Source: Vreelandella alkaliphila
GTDB lineage: Bacteria; Pseudomonadota; Gammaproteobacteria; Pseudomonadales; Halomonadaceae
Direction: 5' to 3'
Assembly (NCBI RefSeq): GCF_016107625.1
Contig: NZ_JABASV010000015.1
Span: forward strand, 1-64,000
Length of the DNA stretch: 64,000 nucleotides
The notes under the pieces were generated by a model. It saw only the letters and a list, made by a program, of their open reading frames with translations, had not been told where the DNA came from and did no database searches. Below, one piece after another: positions 26,458-36,013 of the stretch. The position numbers were made by a program, and so were the translations under genes. Each line of letters begins with the position of its first letter. Positions within the stretch are counted from its first letter, which is position 1.

Positions 26458-29400
26458 TTAAACGCTAATAAGCTCTTCCCAACGCTTTTCTAGGCGCTTC
26501 ACAGAAACGGGCATTTTAGTACCCAACTGCTGGGCAAACAGAGACACTCGGAGCTCCTGAATCCACCAACCAAATGCCACCAACTCTGGGTCTTCTGCGT
26601 CGCCCCTGCGTTCGCTTTTTCGGCGCGCGTCGAAACGCGTTTCTAATGCTTGGACATCGTGCATCAGCATTTGGTCGCGCCCTCGCTCGCGCGCGGCTTT
26701 TTCCAGCCGGATTAATGCAGCCTCTGTATAACGAGGATACTCCGTTAACCACTCACCTGCATCGCGAATAAAACCGGGGTAAACCAATCGCTTCATCTGC
26801 GCGCTGACATCGCTGTAAACAAGCGCCAATGCAAAATTGAGCTTCCCTTTTAAAATTTTGGTTACTGCCAAGTGCCCCTTAAGCGCCGCCTCAACATGCG
26901 TTAACAGTGTTTGGGCATGCGCTAACAAGCTTTCTTCAGAAGTTTGCAAGCGCTGCTTAAGGGCTTGCTCCGAACGTGGCAGAGGATGCGTAGCCACTAC
27001 TTGAGTAAACACCGCCAGCAAAAGATCATCAACCAACTCATTTTTGTTTCCTACCTTCGCAAACAACAATGCGCATTTTTCCACGCCAGGCAAACGCTTA
27101 ATAGCTTTCACCTGACCCGGCTGTTGTGAGATCGCCAAACGGGCCACACCCATTTGATGCGCTGCCGCTGCCTTGGCGGGATGGTCGAAAAGTGCCACTT
27201 TGAAGCGTGAATCTTCTGCCACCAGTGCCGGGTAAGCTTCGACACGGATCCCCGCCTGGGTCGTCACCCGAGATTCAGGGAGCGGCTCACTAGGCAGACT
27301 TTCAAGCGCCGGGGCCTGATTAGCCTGTTCTGCTAATGCCTGGGCTCCCCTACTGGCGGCTTCTTCAAAGCGCCTTTCCAGGGCACGTACGTCACGCCCC
27401 TGGCCCAGCGTTTTACCAGCGTGATCAACAACACGCACGTTCATAATTAAATGTGGTGCTAGCAGGTCAAGCCGCCAGTCATCAGGATGTACCCGCGTAC
27501 CCGTTCGCCGCCGAATAAACTCGCCAAGCGCCTCGGTCAGTGGGCGCTGATCAGGCACAAGCATTTCCAGTGCCGCATCGACCCAGTCGGGAATGGGGAC
27601 CACTTGACGACGAATGCTTTTCGGCAGGGATTTAAGTAGCGCAATACACTTTTCGCGCAGCAACCCCGGTACTAACCACTCAAGGGCATGCACGGGCAAC
27701 TGAGGCAGCATAGCGGCAGGTACGGTCAACGTAACGCCATCATCTTCTGCATCAGGATCGAAGTGATAGCTAACCGGATAGGCAACCCCTGCCAACGTTA
27801 GGTGATCAGGGTACTGCGCCTGAGTAACGTCGTTGGCATCCCGCGCTTTAAGTGCCTCAATATCGAATTTTAATAAGTCAGGAGACTCACGCTCCACCTG
27901 CTTGCGCCAATGCTCAAACCCTTTGCCATTAACGATATCGTGAGGGAGTCGTTCATCATAAAAAGCAAACAACGCCTCTTCATCGACCAGAATATCGCGC
28001 CGACGTGCACGATCCTCAAGTGCCTCGACTTCTTCAATCAGCGCTCGGTTATGGGCAAAAAACTCACCCTTAGTCTGAAATTCGCCTTCCACTAGCGCAC
28101 GACGAATAAACAGCTCACGGGACTCTTGGGGAGCAATAGGGCCATAATGCACGCGGCGACGGGCAACGATAGGCAGACCAAACAGGGTTACTTGCTCGAA
28201 CGCAACTACCTGGGCACGTTTCATTTCCCAGTGCGGCTCGCTATAGCTGCTTTTTATCAAGTGCTGCGCTTGAGGCTCAATCCACTGGGGGTCTATTTTC
28301 GCCACTGTACGGGCAAATAGTTTAGTGGTTTCAATCAGCTCAAACGCCATTACCCACTTCGGCGTTTTTTTCGCCAGCCCTGAACCGGGGTGAATCATAA
28401 ACTTACGATTACGCGCACCGAGATATTCACGATTTTCCAGCAGTGTTCCCAGGTTAGAAAGCAGCCCAGACAACAGTGCTTGGTGCAGTTTTCCTGACGT
28501 TTTACGACGTGCTTGCTTGGCCTGCTCTTCGCTTTCGTCTTCATCTCTGGGCAGCGGTGCGGGCACGTCAATGTCCATATCGCGCAGCAGCTGACGCAAT
28601 TGACGGAACGTGTCATGCCATTCGCGCATGCGCAGATAGTTAATATAGTGCTCGCGGCACCAGCGACGTAGTTGGTTGCCTGAGAGAGCCTCGCGGGCAT
28701 TTTCGATGCCATGCCATAAGTTTAACAACGCAACGAAATCAGAATCGGGATCATGCCAGCGCTGGTGCGCTTGATCCGCCGCTTGGCGTTTGTCAGCAGG
28801 CCGATCTCTAGGGTCTTGTATCGCCAAAGCCGATACCACAACCAACACATCCCGCAGGCTGCCTCGTTCGGCACCTGCCAGCACCATGCGCGCTAGGCGT
28901 GGGTCGATGGGTAGCTTAGCGAGCTTGCGGCCCAGCGGGGTCAGGCGCTGCTGGTCGTCTACCGCTCCCAGCTCAAACAGCAAACGAAAGCCATCTTTTA
29001 CGAATCGGCTATCGGGCGGGTCGACAAAGGGAAAAGCTTCAATACTGCCAAGCTTCAGCGCCAGCATGGAAAGGATAACTGACGCTAAATTGGTACGCTG
29101 AATTTCTGGGTCGGTAAACGCTGGCCGCGATAGGAAATCCTCTTCATCATAAAGACGAATACATACCCCTTCCGCAACACGGCCACAGCGGCCTTTACGC
29201 TGATTGGCGCTAGCTTGGCTAATCGGCTCAATCGGTAGCCGCTGTATTTTCGCCCGATAGCTGTAGCGGCTGATACGCACCAAGCCAGGATCAATAACGT
29301 AGCGAATTCCCGGTACCGTGAGCGAGGTTTCAGCAACGTTAGTAGCCAGCACAATTCGCCGCCCTTTGTGGGAAGCGAAGACACGATTTTGCTCTTCGTT

Positions 29401-30471
29401 GGAAAGCCGAGCATAGAGTGGCAATATTTCAGTGCCGGTTAAGTCAGCCCGTCGCAACGTATCGGCTGTCTCACGAATCTCACGCTCCCCGGGTAAAAAC
29501 ACCAGCACGTCGCGCGGACCATGCAGCCAGCCCTTCTCACGCTCGATGGTTTCGATTTCGCGCACTGCGTGCAAAATGCCTTCTTGCAGTGTCCGGTCAT
29601 CCTCATCCTCTTCGCTACGCGCCAGCGGGCGGTAATGCAGATCGACGGGGAAAGTGCGGCCAGAGACTTCAACCACCGGCGCAGGCGCGTTGGCACTGCC
29701 GAAATGGGCGGCAAAACGATCTACATCAATGGTGGCTGAGGTAATAATGACTTTTAGATCAGGACGTTTCGGCAGCAGGCGCTTTAAATACCCCAGCAAA
29801 AAGTCGATGTTAAGACTGCGCTCGTGCGCCTCATCAATAATCAGCGTGTCGTAACGCAGCAGCAAAGAATCGTGCTGGGTTTCTGCCAGCAGGATACCGT
29901 CCGTCATCAGCTTTACGAGCGTATTCGGGGAACTTTGATCATTGAAGCGCACTTGGTAGCCCACCTGCTCACCCAGCGGCACGCTCATTTCTTCCGCTAA
30001 CCGCCCGGCAACGCTACGCGCTGCCAGTCGACGTGGCTGGGTATGCCCAATCACCCCTTTACGCCCACGGCCAAGCTCTAGACAAATTTTAGGCAGCTGA
30101 GTGGTTTTACCCGACCCTGTCTCCCCCGCCACGACTACTACCTGATGGTCGCGGATAGCGTTTAGGATATCCTCTCGTCGTTCTACTACAGGCAACTCGG
30201 CAGGATAATCCAGCGCCACCTTCAGTGCTTCACGGTTAGCAAGCAGCCGCTTAGCTTTTTCAAGGTCGCGCTGAACCTGTTGGACACCGTGGTCGATCGG
30301 TTTTCTGTCTCGTTGACGCCGCTTAAGGCCTGCCACACGACGCGCTAGCTGCTGTGCATCACGCAGCATAACGTGCCTTATCTCCTCATCTAATGCGGTG
30401 AGTGGATAAGCGTTCTGGGCGTCAGCATGGGAAGTTTGCGTGTCGGTGGTCACGTTAGGCTCGGTTTCCAT
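26458..30471 (-). CDS. hrpA: ATP-dependent RNA helicase HrpA (1337 aa)
   Basis: DEAH-box RNA helicase. In E. coli HrpA acts in mRNA processing and in rescue of stalled ribosomes. Walker A GETGSGKTT (near residue 115), DEAH in IIDEAHERSLN, SAT in ITSATID, and the QRKGRCGR motif VI are present. Helicase-associated and OB-fold regions and the long HrpA-specific C-terminal domain (DUF3418 type) make up the rest. Full length compared with E. coli (1300). The ATG at 30471 was chosen because an upstream GTG frame lies inside the fadD terminator hairpin; no strong ribosome site is visible. Confidence 0.95.
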   Translation of the reverse strand: METEPNVTTDTQTSHADAQNAYPLTALDEEIRHVMLRDAQQLARRVAGLKRRQRDRKPIDHGVQQVQRDLEKAKRLLANREALKVALDYPAELPVVERREDILNAIRDHQVVVVAGETGSGKTTQLPKICLELGRGRKGVIGHTQPRRLAARSVAGRLAEEMSVPLGEQVGYQVRFNDQSSPNTLVKLMTDGILLAETQHDSLLLRYDTLIIDEAHERSLNIDFLLGYLKRLLPKRPDLKVIITSATIDVDRFAAHFGSANAPAPVVEVSGRTFPVDLHYRPLARSEEDEDDRTLQEGILHAVREIETIEREKGWLHGPRDVLVFLPGEREIRETADTLRRADLTGTEILPLYARLSNEEQNRVFASHKGRRIVLATNVAETSLTVPGIRYVIDPGLVRISRYSYRAKIQRLPIEPISQASANQRKGRCGRVAEGVCIRLYDEEDFLSRPAFTDPEIQRTNLASVILSMLALKLGSIEAFPFVDPPDSRFVKDGFRLLFELGAVDDQQRLTPLGRKLAKLPIDPRLARMVLAGAERGSLRDVLVVVSALAIQDPRDRPADKRQAADQAHQRWHDPDSDFVALLNLWHGIENAREALSGNQLRRWCREHYINYLRMREWHDTFRQLRQLLRDMDIDVPAPLPRDEDESEEQAKQARRKTSGKLHQALLSGLLSNLGTLLENREYLGARNRKFMIHPGSGLAKKTPKWVMAFELIETTKLFARTVAKIDPQWIEPQAQHLIKSSYSEPHWEMKRAQVVAFEQVTLFGLPIVARRRVHYGPIAPQESRELFIRRALVEGEFQTKGEFFAHNRALIEEVEALEDRARRRDILVDEEALFAFYDERLPHDIVNGKGFEHWRKQVERESPDLLKFDIEALKARDANDVTQAQYPDHLTLAGVAYPVSYHFDPDAEDDGVTLTVPAAMLPQLPVHALEWLVPGLLREKCIALLKSLPKSIRRQVVPIPDWVDAALEMLVPDQRPLTEALGEFIRRRTGTRVHPDDWRLDLLAPHLIMNVRVVDHAGKTLGQGRDVRALERRFEEAASRGAQALAEQANQAPALESLPSEPLPESRVTTQAGIRVEAYPALVAEDSRFKVALFDHPAKAAAAHQMGVARLAISQQPGQVKAIKRLPGVEKCALLFAKVGNKNELVDDLLLAVFTQVVATHPLPRSEQALKQRLQTSEESLLAHAQTLLTHVEAALKGHLAVTKILKGKLNFALALVYSDVSAQMKRLVYPGFIRDAGEWLTEYPRYTEAALIRLEKAARERGRDQMLMHDVQALETRFDARRKSERRGDAEDPELVAFGWWIQELRVSLFAQQLGTKMPVSVKRLEKRWEELISV

Positions 30472-30483
30472 CTCAGAATAAAA

Positions 30484-30508
30484 TCGGCCCACTGCATGAG
30501 TGGGCCGA
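30484..30508 (-). terminator. terminator after fadD
   Basis: A 10-bp perfect stem TCGGCCCACT / AGTGGGCCGA with a 5-nt loop, followed leftward by ATTTTATT. It separates fadD from hrpA. Confidence 0.75.
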
Positions 30509-30571
30509 CTATTGTAACGCCTTCGATAACAGGACGCCTAACAGCCACCTATTAGTGAACTCATTAAGCGC

Positions 30572-32242
30572 TTAAGCGTTGCTTGTTTCCTGATCGCGGA
30601 GCTGTCGACGCAGCACCTTACCAACGTTGGTTTTGGGAAGCTCATCACGGAACTCTACGTACTTCGGAACTTTGTAGCCAGTTAGCTCTTTTTTGCACCA
30701 CTTGCGCAGCGTCTCAGCGTCTAACTCACTGTTTTTGGAAACAACGAATAGCTTGATCGCTTCTCCAGCACCTTCATCTGGCACACCCACTGCTGCAGAC
30801 TCCAACACATCTGGATGCGCAGCCACTACATCTTCTATTTCATTTGGGTAGACATTAAAGCCAGATACTAAAATCATATCTTTTTTACGATCAACGATCT
30901 TGATGTAGCCATCATCTTGCAAAACAGCAATATCGCCCGTATGGAACCAGCCGTTTTCATCAATAGAATTGCGGGTTTCATCATCGCGCTGCCAGTAGCC
31001 TTTCATTACCTGAGGCCCTTGCACGCAAAGCTCACCAGGCTCCCCCATTGCAACATCATTGCCGTCAGCATCAATTACCTTCACTGAGGTACCAGCCACT
31101 GGTTTACCAATGGTGCCCAGCTGTATAGCGTTTGTGGGGTTAAAGCTAACAATGGGCGATGTTTCCGTTAGCCCATAGCCCTCTGCAATCGGGCACCCCG
31201 TTGTCTCTTCCCAACGCTGAGCCGCCGCTTTAGTCAGTGCCATACCGCCGGAAATGGTCAGTTTCAGCTTGGAAAAATCGAGCTGCTTAAAGTCATCTCG
31301 GTTACACAGCGCATTAAACAGTGTGTTCAGACCAATAAACCCGGTAAACGGCAAGCCTTTAAGCTCTTTGACAAAGCTAGGTAAGTCACGAGGATTAGTA
31401 ATCAATAGCGAGTGGTTGCCTGTTTCCATCAGGAATAAACAGTTAACGGTAAACGTATAGATGTGATAGACCGGCAGTGGCGCAATTACCAGCTCTTCGC
31501 CATCGGTCAAGTGTTCACCGATAGCGGCACGCGCCTGGAGCATATTGGCCACTAGGTTCCGGTGGGTCAGCATCGCGCCTTTAGGCATACCGGTGGTGCC
31601 ACCGGTGTATTGCAGTGCAGCCACATCATCCATGGTGCGTTGCACCTCGGTATGATGTAACGACGCGCCTTTTTTCAGTGCATCGCGGAAGCCAACAGCG
31701 GTGGGTAGCGAGTAGGCAGGCACCATCTTTTTAACGTGCTTAACAACGGCGTTAATTAGCCAACGCTTCGGCACATCGTGCAGATCGGCAAGCTGGGTAA
31801 CCAAGACGTGTTGGATATCCGTTTTATCCAGAGCTTTCTCAAGCTTATCCGCCATATTGGCCAAAATCACAATGGCTTTGGCATTTGAGTCTTTGAACTG
31901 GTGCGCCATCTCCCGCTCGGTGTAAAGCGGGTTGGTATTAACGACCACGAGCCCCGCTCTTAGTGCACCAAACACCGCCACAGGAAACTGCAGCACGTTA
32001 GGCAACTGAATGGCGATCCGGTCTCCAGGAACTAAGTCGGTTTCATGCTGCAACCAAGCTGCAAAATTGGCAGACAGGCGATCAAGATCGGCAAACGTTA
32101 GGGTTTTACCCATGCAGCTAAATGCCGGCTTGTTGGCAAAACGTTTAACCGCTGAATGAAAGACATCCGTGACTGAGTTGTACTGATCCAAGCCTTCAAG
32201 CGCTGGGCCACGTAGTACGTGGGCATTGGCGTGTTCGCTCAT
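30572..32242 (-). CDS. fadD: long-chain fatty acid-CoA ligase FadD (556 aa)
   Basis: Activates long-chain fatty acids at the inner membrane for beta-oxidation. AMP-binding P-loop YTGGTTGMPKG at about residues 212-222, EGYGLTETSP, WFHTGD, the fatty-acid signature around DRKKDMILVSGFNVYPNEIEDV, and the catalytic lysine in PKTNVGKVLRR are all present. ATG at 32242 with GGAGA seven nt upstream; the longer frame begins at TTG. A PsrA-type palindrome lies 117 bp upstream, consistent with induction by long-chain acyl-CoA. Monocistronic, with a terminator before hrpA. Confidence 0.95.
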   Translation of the reverse strand: MSEHANAHVLRGPALEGLDQYNSVTDVFHSAVKRFANKPAFSCMGKTLTFADLDRLSANFAAWLQHETDLVPGDRIAIQLPNVLQFPVAVFGALRAGLVVVNTNPLYTEREMAHQFKDSNAKAIVILANMADKLEKALDKTDIQHVLVTQLADLHDVPKRWLINAVVKHVKKMVPAYSLPTAVGFRDALKKGASLHHTEVQRTMDDVAALQYTGGTTGMPKGAMLTHRNLVANMLQARAAIGEHLTDGEELVIAPLPVYHIYTFTVNCLFLMETGNHSLLITNPRDLPSFVKELKGLPFTGFIGLNTLFNALCNRDDFKQLDFSKLKLTISGGMALTKAAAQRWEETTGCPIAEGYGLTETSPIVSFNPTNAIQLGTIGKPVAGTSVKVIDADGNDVAMGEPGELCVQGPQVMKGYWQRDDETRNSIDENGWFHTGDIAVLQDDGYIKIVDRKKDMILVSGFNVYPNEIEDVVAAHPDVLESAAVGVPDEGAGEAIKLFVVSKNSELDAETLRKWCKKELTGYKVPKYVEFRDELPKTNVGKVLRRQLRDQETSNA

Positions 32243-32358
32243 GGGCAATCTCCGCTATCCGTGTCGATATTTGACCGACCTTGTTATTGTGCGTGACTAA
32301 CTAGCAAGCCTAAAAGAGCCAACCATATACGACAGGCAGCACGCTGTAAAACGATCGA

Positions 32359-32376
32359 TTGAAACTGGCGTTTCAA
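32359..32376 (-). promoter_or_regulatory. PsrA-type operator upstream of fadD
   Basis: Perfect inverted repeat TTGAAAC-TGGC-GTTTCAA. The core GAAAC-N4-GTTTC fits the published PsrA consensus and is analogous to the site at 2108-2127. Confidence 0.65.
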
Positions 32377-32427
32377 CTTTAGCTTAAAGCACTGCCCTGT
32401 TGCTGTCGCTCACGCTGTGTCGCCACC

Positions 32428-33213
32428 CTATTTGCTATGACCGTAACTCGCTTTGATCTCTCCCTCGCGCCATACCAATAATTCACCAGGAACCATTCGC
32501 TGCCACGCTTCATTTTGGGTAAGTGGTTCGGTGGCAATCACAGAGACAATATCGTTAGGCGTCGTATGCTCGATAAAGTTAACCGTTAACTCTGCATCGG
32601 ACAGCTCCGCCTCACCAAAGGGTGCACGGCGAGTAATATGAGCCAACTTGGTCGAGCAGTAGCTGTATAAGTAAATGCCATCAGATAACAGTAGGTTAAA
32701 AACGCCTAGTCCGCGCAACTCTTCGCAGAGTCCGTGCAGATGCTCCCACAATGATTCAGGAGACGCAGGCGGCGCGGGAAAACAACGACGCAGTTCGCCC
32801 ATTAACCAGCAGAAAGCGTGTTCACTGTCTGTATTACCTACCGGGGTGTACGCACCTAATGGCAACTTTTGCCAATCGCTCAATTGGCCATTATGGGCGT
32901 AGCACCAGGGCCGCCCCCACATTTCACGGGTAAATGGGTGCGTATTTGCCAGCCTTACGCCGCCTACATTTGCTTGGCGAATGTGGCTAATCACTACATT
33001 GGACTTGATAGGATATTCACAGATTAAGCGGGCTATCGGGGAATTAACCGAGGGGTGAGGATCACGAAATTCACGGTAACCGCCCTCCTCGTAAAATGCG
33101 ATGCCCCACCCATCGCGGTGAGGCCCAGTGCCCCCACCGCGGTGTAAAAATCCGGAAAAGCTGAAACAAATATCGGTAGGAACATTGGCGCTCATGCCTA
33201 GTAACTCACACAT
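32428..33213 (-). CDS. class II glutamine amidotransferase (YafJ-like, 261 aa)
   Basis: N-terminal nucleophile hydrolase fold: the sequence starts MCELLGM, so removal of Met exposes the catalytic Cys. The conserved GWGIAFY, SHIRQANVGG and NTHPF segments and the AHNGQLSDW loop mark the glutaminase domain. There is no fused synthase domain; stand-alone members such as E. coli YafJ have no firmly assigned acceptor reaction. ATG with GGAG. The next upstream gene encodes a small membrane protein 33 nt away, so the two may form an operon. Confidence 0.86.
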   Translation of the reverse strand: MCELLGMSANVPTDICFSFSGFLHRGGGTGPHRDGWGIAFYEEGGYREFRDPHPSVNSPIARLICEYPIKSNVVISHIRQANVGGVRLANTHPFTREMWGRPWCYAHNGQLSDWQKLPLGAYTPVGNTDSEHAFCWLMGELRRCFPAPPASPESLWEHLHGLCEELRGLGVFNLLLSDGIYLYSYCSTKLAHITRRAPFGEAELSDAELTVNFIEHTTPNDIVSVIATEPLTQNEAWQRMVPGELLVWREGEIKASYGHSK

Positions 33214-33246
33214 CGGCTAGCTCCATCATCGCGCCTTGTACTCGCA

Positions 33247-33672
33247 TTAGTTAATCACTGGTTCCCGGCGTCGGGTTGGCTGAGGATCTTCTTCCTGGGA
33301 CTGATGCTGAGACACATCATCATAAGGTTCTGGCCTACGCCACCACCACAGGGCAATGCCAACACATGCGCCTAAGGCAATGCCTAAAATCAACCACAGT
33401 AAACCACCACGTAGTGCACTGGTGCTATGCTCAAGAAAAGCAACCGCAGACACCATGGCAGCCGGTGCCCAGCCGGTATAGAACTCACCCTCTTCTATCA
33501 ACGGTAACTGATATCCTGCAGGCATCCACATCGCTCCCGCCACACACCAAGTAATCACCAAACGCGGTAGGCGAGGCAAAAATGCTAGCGCAAAGTAGAC
33601 AGCGACCAGCACGATCAGTGAAAGAACGTAATAACTTAACCACAGCAGTGACATTGAGTCTTCAAACAGCAT
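33247..33672 (-). CDS. hypothetical inner-membrane protein (141 aa)
   Basis: I do not recognise a family. The ATG at 33672 follows GAGGGG at good spacing; a second ATG 12 nt upstream is possible. Three to four hydrophobic segments (about residues 8-28, 34-52, 68-85 and 88-108) precede a cytoplasmic tail rich in Arg, Glu, Gln and Pro (from WWWRRPEPYDD onward). Leftward and 33 nt before the glutamine amidotransferase gene, with the S9 peptidase divergent on the other side. It may anchor or accompany one of these, but nothing in the sequence shows it. Confidence 0.65.
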   Translation of the reverse strand: MLFEDSMSLLWLSYYVLSLIVLVAVYFALAFLPRLPRLVITWCVAGAMWMPAGYQLPLIEEGEFYTGWAPAAMVSAVAFLEHSTSALRGGLLWLILGIALGACVGIALWWWRRPEPYDDVSQHQSQEEDPQPTRRREPVIN

Positions 33673-33734
33673 AATACCCCTCATGTGGGTGGAGACACCC
33701 GACGTTGATTTCCCGTTATGGTACCTATCAATTT

Positions 33735-35840
33735 ATGAAAGCACAGCCTGATAAGCACGAAGGCTCGCCTGTCACACATTATTATCGCGCTAATTCTCCA
33801 GAATGGCACTGGTTAGAAGAGCGTGATGCGCCTGACGTATCGCTTTTTTTAGAAGCCGCCAACCATCAGCATGATGAATGGTTTGCTCCTTTACGGCCGC
33901 TTGCTGAAACACTTTATCAAAACCACTTAGCGCGTCGTGAATTGGCAATAACCAGCCTTAAGACAGCGCTTGACCACTTTACGTTCTGGAGCAATACCGC
34001 CGCCGAGGATGATTACCCTTGCTGGTGGCGCCACCCTAACAGCCAACCCGGTGCTGACGAGTGCTTTCTTGACGTACGTGAACGTGCCGCCGATCAGCCT
34101 TTTTATGACATGGGCGACATGGCACTGTCCCCGAATGAACAGTGGCTCGCCTGGACGGAAGATACCCAGGGCGACGAGCGCTTCACACTGTGGTTAAAAG
34201 CACTCCCCAACGGCAAACCTCAGCAACTACTAAGCGATATTGGCGCTAGCGTATGCTGGGCAGAGGATGAGACAACCAACGGCGCAACGCTGCTATTTAC
34301 ACGCTTTGATGACACTCAGCGCCCGGACTCCATCTGGCGTGTATGGATACCGTTTTCAACGCCAGAGCGCCTTGCTGAACCAACCTTAGTAATGCGTGAG
34401 AACGATCCGGAGTTCTGGATTGGGATTGGCAAAACGCGCTCGAAAGCATGGCTTTTGATTGAAAGCGGTTCGAAAGATACAACAGAAATCCATGCCGTGC
34501 CGGCAGATCAGCCCCATGCTTCCCCGATGTGCCTACATGCCCGCCAGGCAGGGGTTGAAGTGAGCATTGATCATCGCCCTGGTACGTTTTATCGCTTACA
34601 AAATCTCGCAGGCCCGCATTTTCAGCTCGACTTCACACGCGCTGATCAACAAAGCAACCCTGCTCCCGAGTGGAAGTCGCTGATAGCTCACCGTGAAGAC
34701 ACTACCCTAGAAGGGATCGATGCGTTTGAATGGGGGCTAATCATCGCCGAGCGAAGCCATCGCGATGCCCAGGTTATGTTACGCCGCTTAGTGCTAGATA
34801 AAGATCACAACCTCACACTAGATAAGCATATCGAACTACCTGAAACGCCCTGCTCGCAGCTGCTAGAAGATTCGCCACACTTCGATGCAAATACCGTACA
34901 TCTACGCGAAGAGTCGTTCACTCGCCCTCCCAGCTGGTACGCGCTAAACCTGGATAGCGGTGAACGTACGTTGCTAAAGCAAGTCCCCGTTTACGGCCAA
35001 CTGCTGCCTGATCAACTAGTCAGCCAGCGCATATGGGCAACCAGCGCTGACGGCGAACGCGTGCCAGTATCCATTGTCATGCGCGCTGACTTAGCCGGCC
35101 AACCACTGCCCACGCTGCTGTATGGTTACGGCGCCTATGGTGAAGCGCTTGACCCCTGGTTCTCAATTGCTCGGCTCGAACTACTGGAGCGTGGCGCAGC
35201 ATTTGCAGTCGCCCACGTACGCGGCGGCGGTGAGCGAGGCGAGCCATGGTATCTAAATGGCAAAATGGCTCATAAAGAGAATAGCTTTAACGACTTCTTA
35301 GCTGCCCGAGAGGCGCTAGTAAACGAGGGGCTTAGCCAGCCAGAACGGATCGTGGCTTGCGGGGCAAGCGCAGGCGGTTTGCTAGTCGGCACCTGCGTCA
35401 ATCGTAAACCTGAGGCATTTTGCGCAGCGGTATTGGAGGTGCCGTTTCTGGATGTGCTCCGTACCATGCAGAACCCAGAGTTACCGCTTACCACCGCCGA
35501 ATATAGTGAGTGGGGCAATCCTGAAGACCCAGAAGTCGCCGAGCGTATCGCTGGCTACTCACCTATCGACAACATACGCGCCCAGCACTACCCAGCGCTA
35601 TGGATAGAGGGCAACTGGTTTGATACTCGTGTTAGTTACTGGGAGCCTGCCAAATTTTATGCCCGCGTTACCGAGGCACAGCAAGGCAATGCTCCTGTAC
35701 TGCTTCACACCGACATGACCAGCGGCCACGGCGGCGCATCCGGCAGGTTCAAAGCTTGGCGAGATACGGCTCGCCAAGACGCATTTATCCTGTGGGCACT
35801 CGGGCTAGCCCCTATGGACGCGGCAAAGCAAGCGCAATAG
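33735..35840 (+). CDS. prolyl oligopeptidase family serine peptidase (oligopeptidase B-like, 701 aa)
   Basis: S9A peptidase: an N-terminal seven-bladed propeller (about residues 60-400) that limits access to peptides, then an alpha/beta-hydrolase domain. The catalytic triad is Ser545 in CGASAGG, Asp630 in NWFDTRV and His665 in SGHGG. The region GYGAYGEALDPWFS and HVRGGGERGEPWY is typical of oligopeptidase B/PtrB, which cleaves after basic residues. Start is uncertain: the ATG at 33735 has no ribosome site, and an in-frame TTG at 33705 lies about 11 nt after GGAG. It is divergent from the small membrane protein gene and is followed by a strong terminator. Confidence 0.9.
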   Translation: MKAQPDKHEGSPVTHYYRANSPEWHWLEERDAPDVSLFLEAANHQHDEWFAPLRPLAETLYQNHLARRELAITSLKTALDHFTFWSNTAAEDDYPCWWRHPNSQPGADECFLDVRERAADQPFYDMGDMALSPNEQWLAWTEDTQGDERFTLWLKALPNGKPQQLLSDIGASVCWAEDETTNGATLLFTRFDDTQRPDSIWRVWIPFSTPERLAEPTLVMRENDPEFWIGIGKTRSKAWLLIESGSKDTTEIHAVPADQPHASPMCLHARQAGVEVSIDHRPGTFYRLQNLAGPHFQLDFTRADQQSNPAPEWKSLIAHREDTTLEGIDAFEWGLIIAERSHRDAQVMLRRLVLDKDHNLTLDKHIELPETPCSQLLEDSPHFDANTVHLREESFTRPPSWYALNLDSGERTLLKQVPVYGQLLPDQLVSQRIWATSADGERVPVSIVMRADLAGQPLPTLLYGYGAYGEALDPWFSIARLELLERGAAFAVAHVRGGGERGEPWYLNGKMAHKENSFNDFLAAREALVNEGLSQPERIVACGASAGGLLVGTCVNRKPEAFCAAVLEVPFLDVLRTMQNPELPLTTAEYSEWGNPEDPEVAERIAGYSPIDNIRAQHYPALWIEGNWFDTRVSYWEPAKFYARVTEAQQGNAPVLLHTDMTSGHGGASGRFKAWRDTARQDAFILWALGLAPMDAAKQAQ

Positions 35841-35882
35841 TTGCTTATCAAGAAATAGCCGACAGCTCGAAAATAACATTCA

Positions 35883-35908
35883 AGCAGCGCCCAGGCGCTG
35901 CTTTTTTT
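35883..35908 (+). terminator. Rho-independent terminator after the S9 peptidase
   Basis: AGCAGCGC-CCAG-GCGCTGCT followed by a run of seven T, 42 nt past the stop. Confidence 0.9.
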
Positions 35909-35911
35909 GTG

Positions 35912-35952
35912 AAAAAACACTTTATGGAAATGTTTTCCATAAAGTGTTTTTT
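35912..35952. repeat. 41-bp perfect AT-rich palindrome
   Basis: Two perfect 19-bp arms (AAAAAACACTTTATGGAAA and its complement) around a 3-nt TGT spacer. It lies just past a terminator and 61 bp before the small-protein gene, covering the place where a -35 element would fall. It may be an operator, a second terminator or the remnant of a small mobile element. Confidence 0.85.
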
Positions 35953-36013
35953 ACGTCATACTACCTATAAGTTTTATAGACAAACGCCTAGTTCACAAAA
36001 TCAGGAGCAGACC

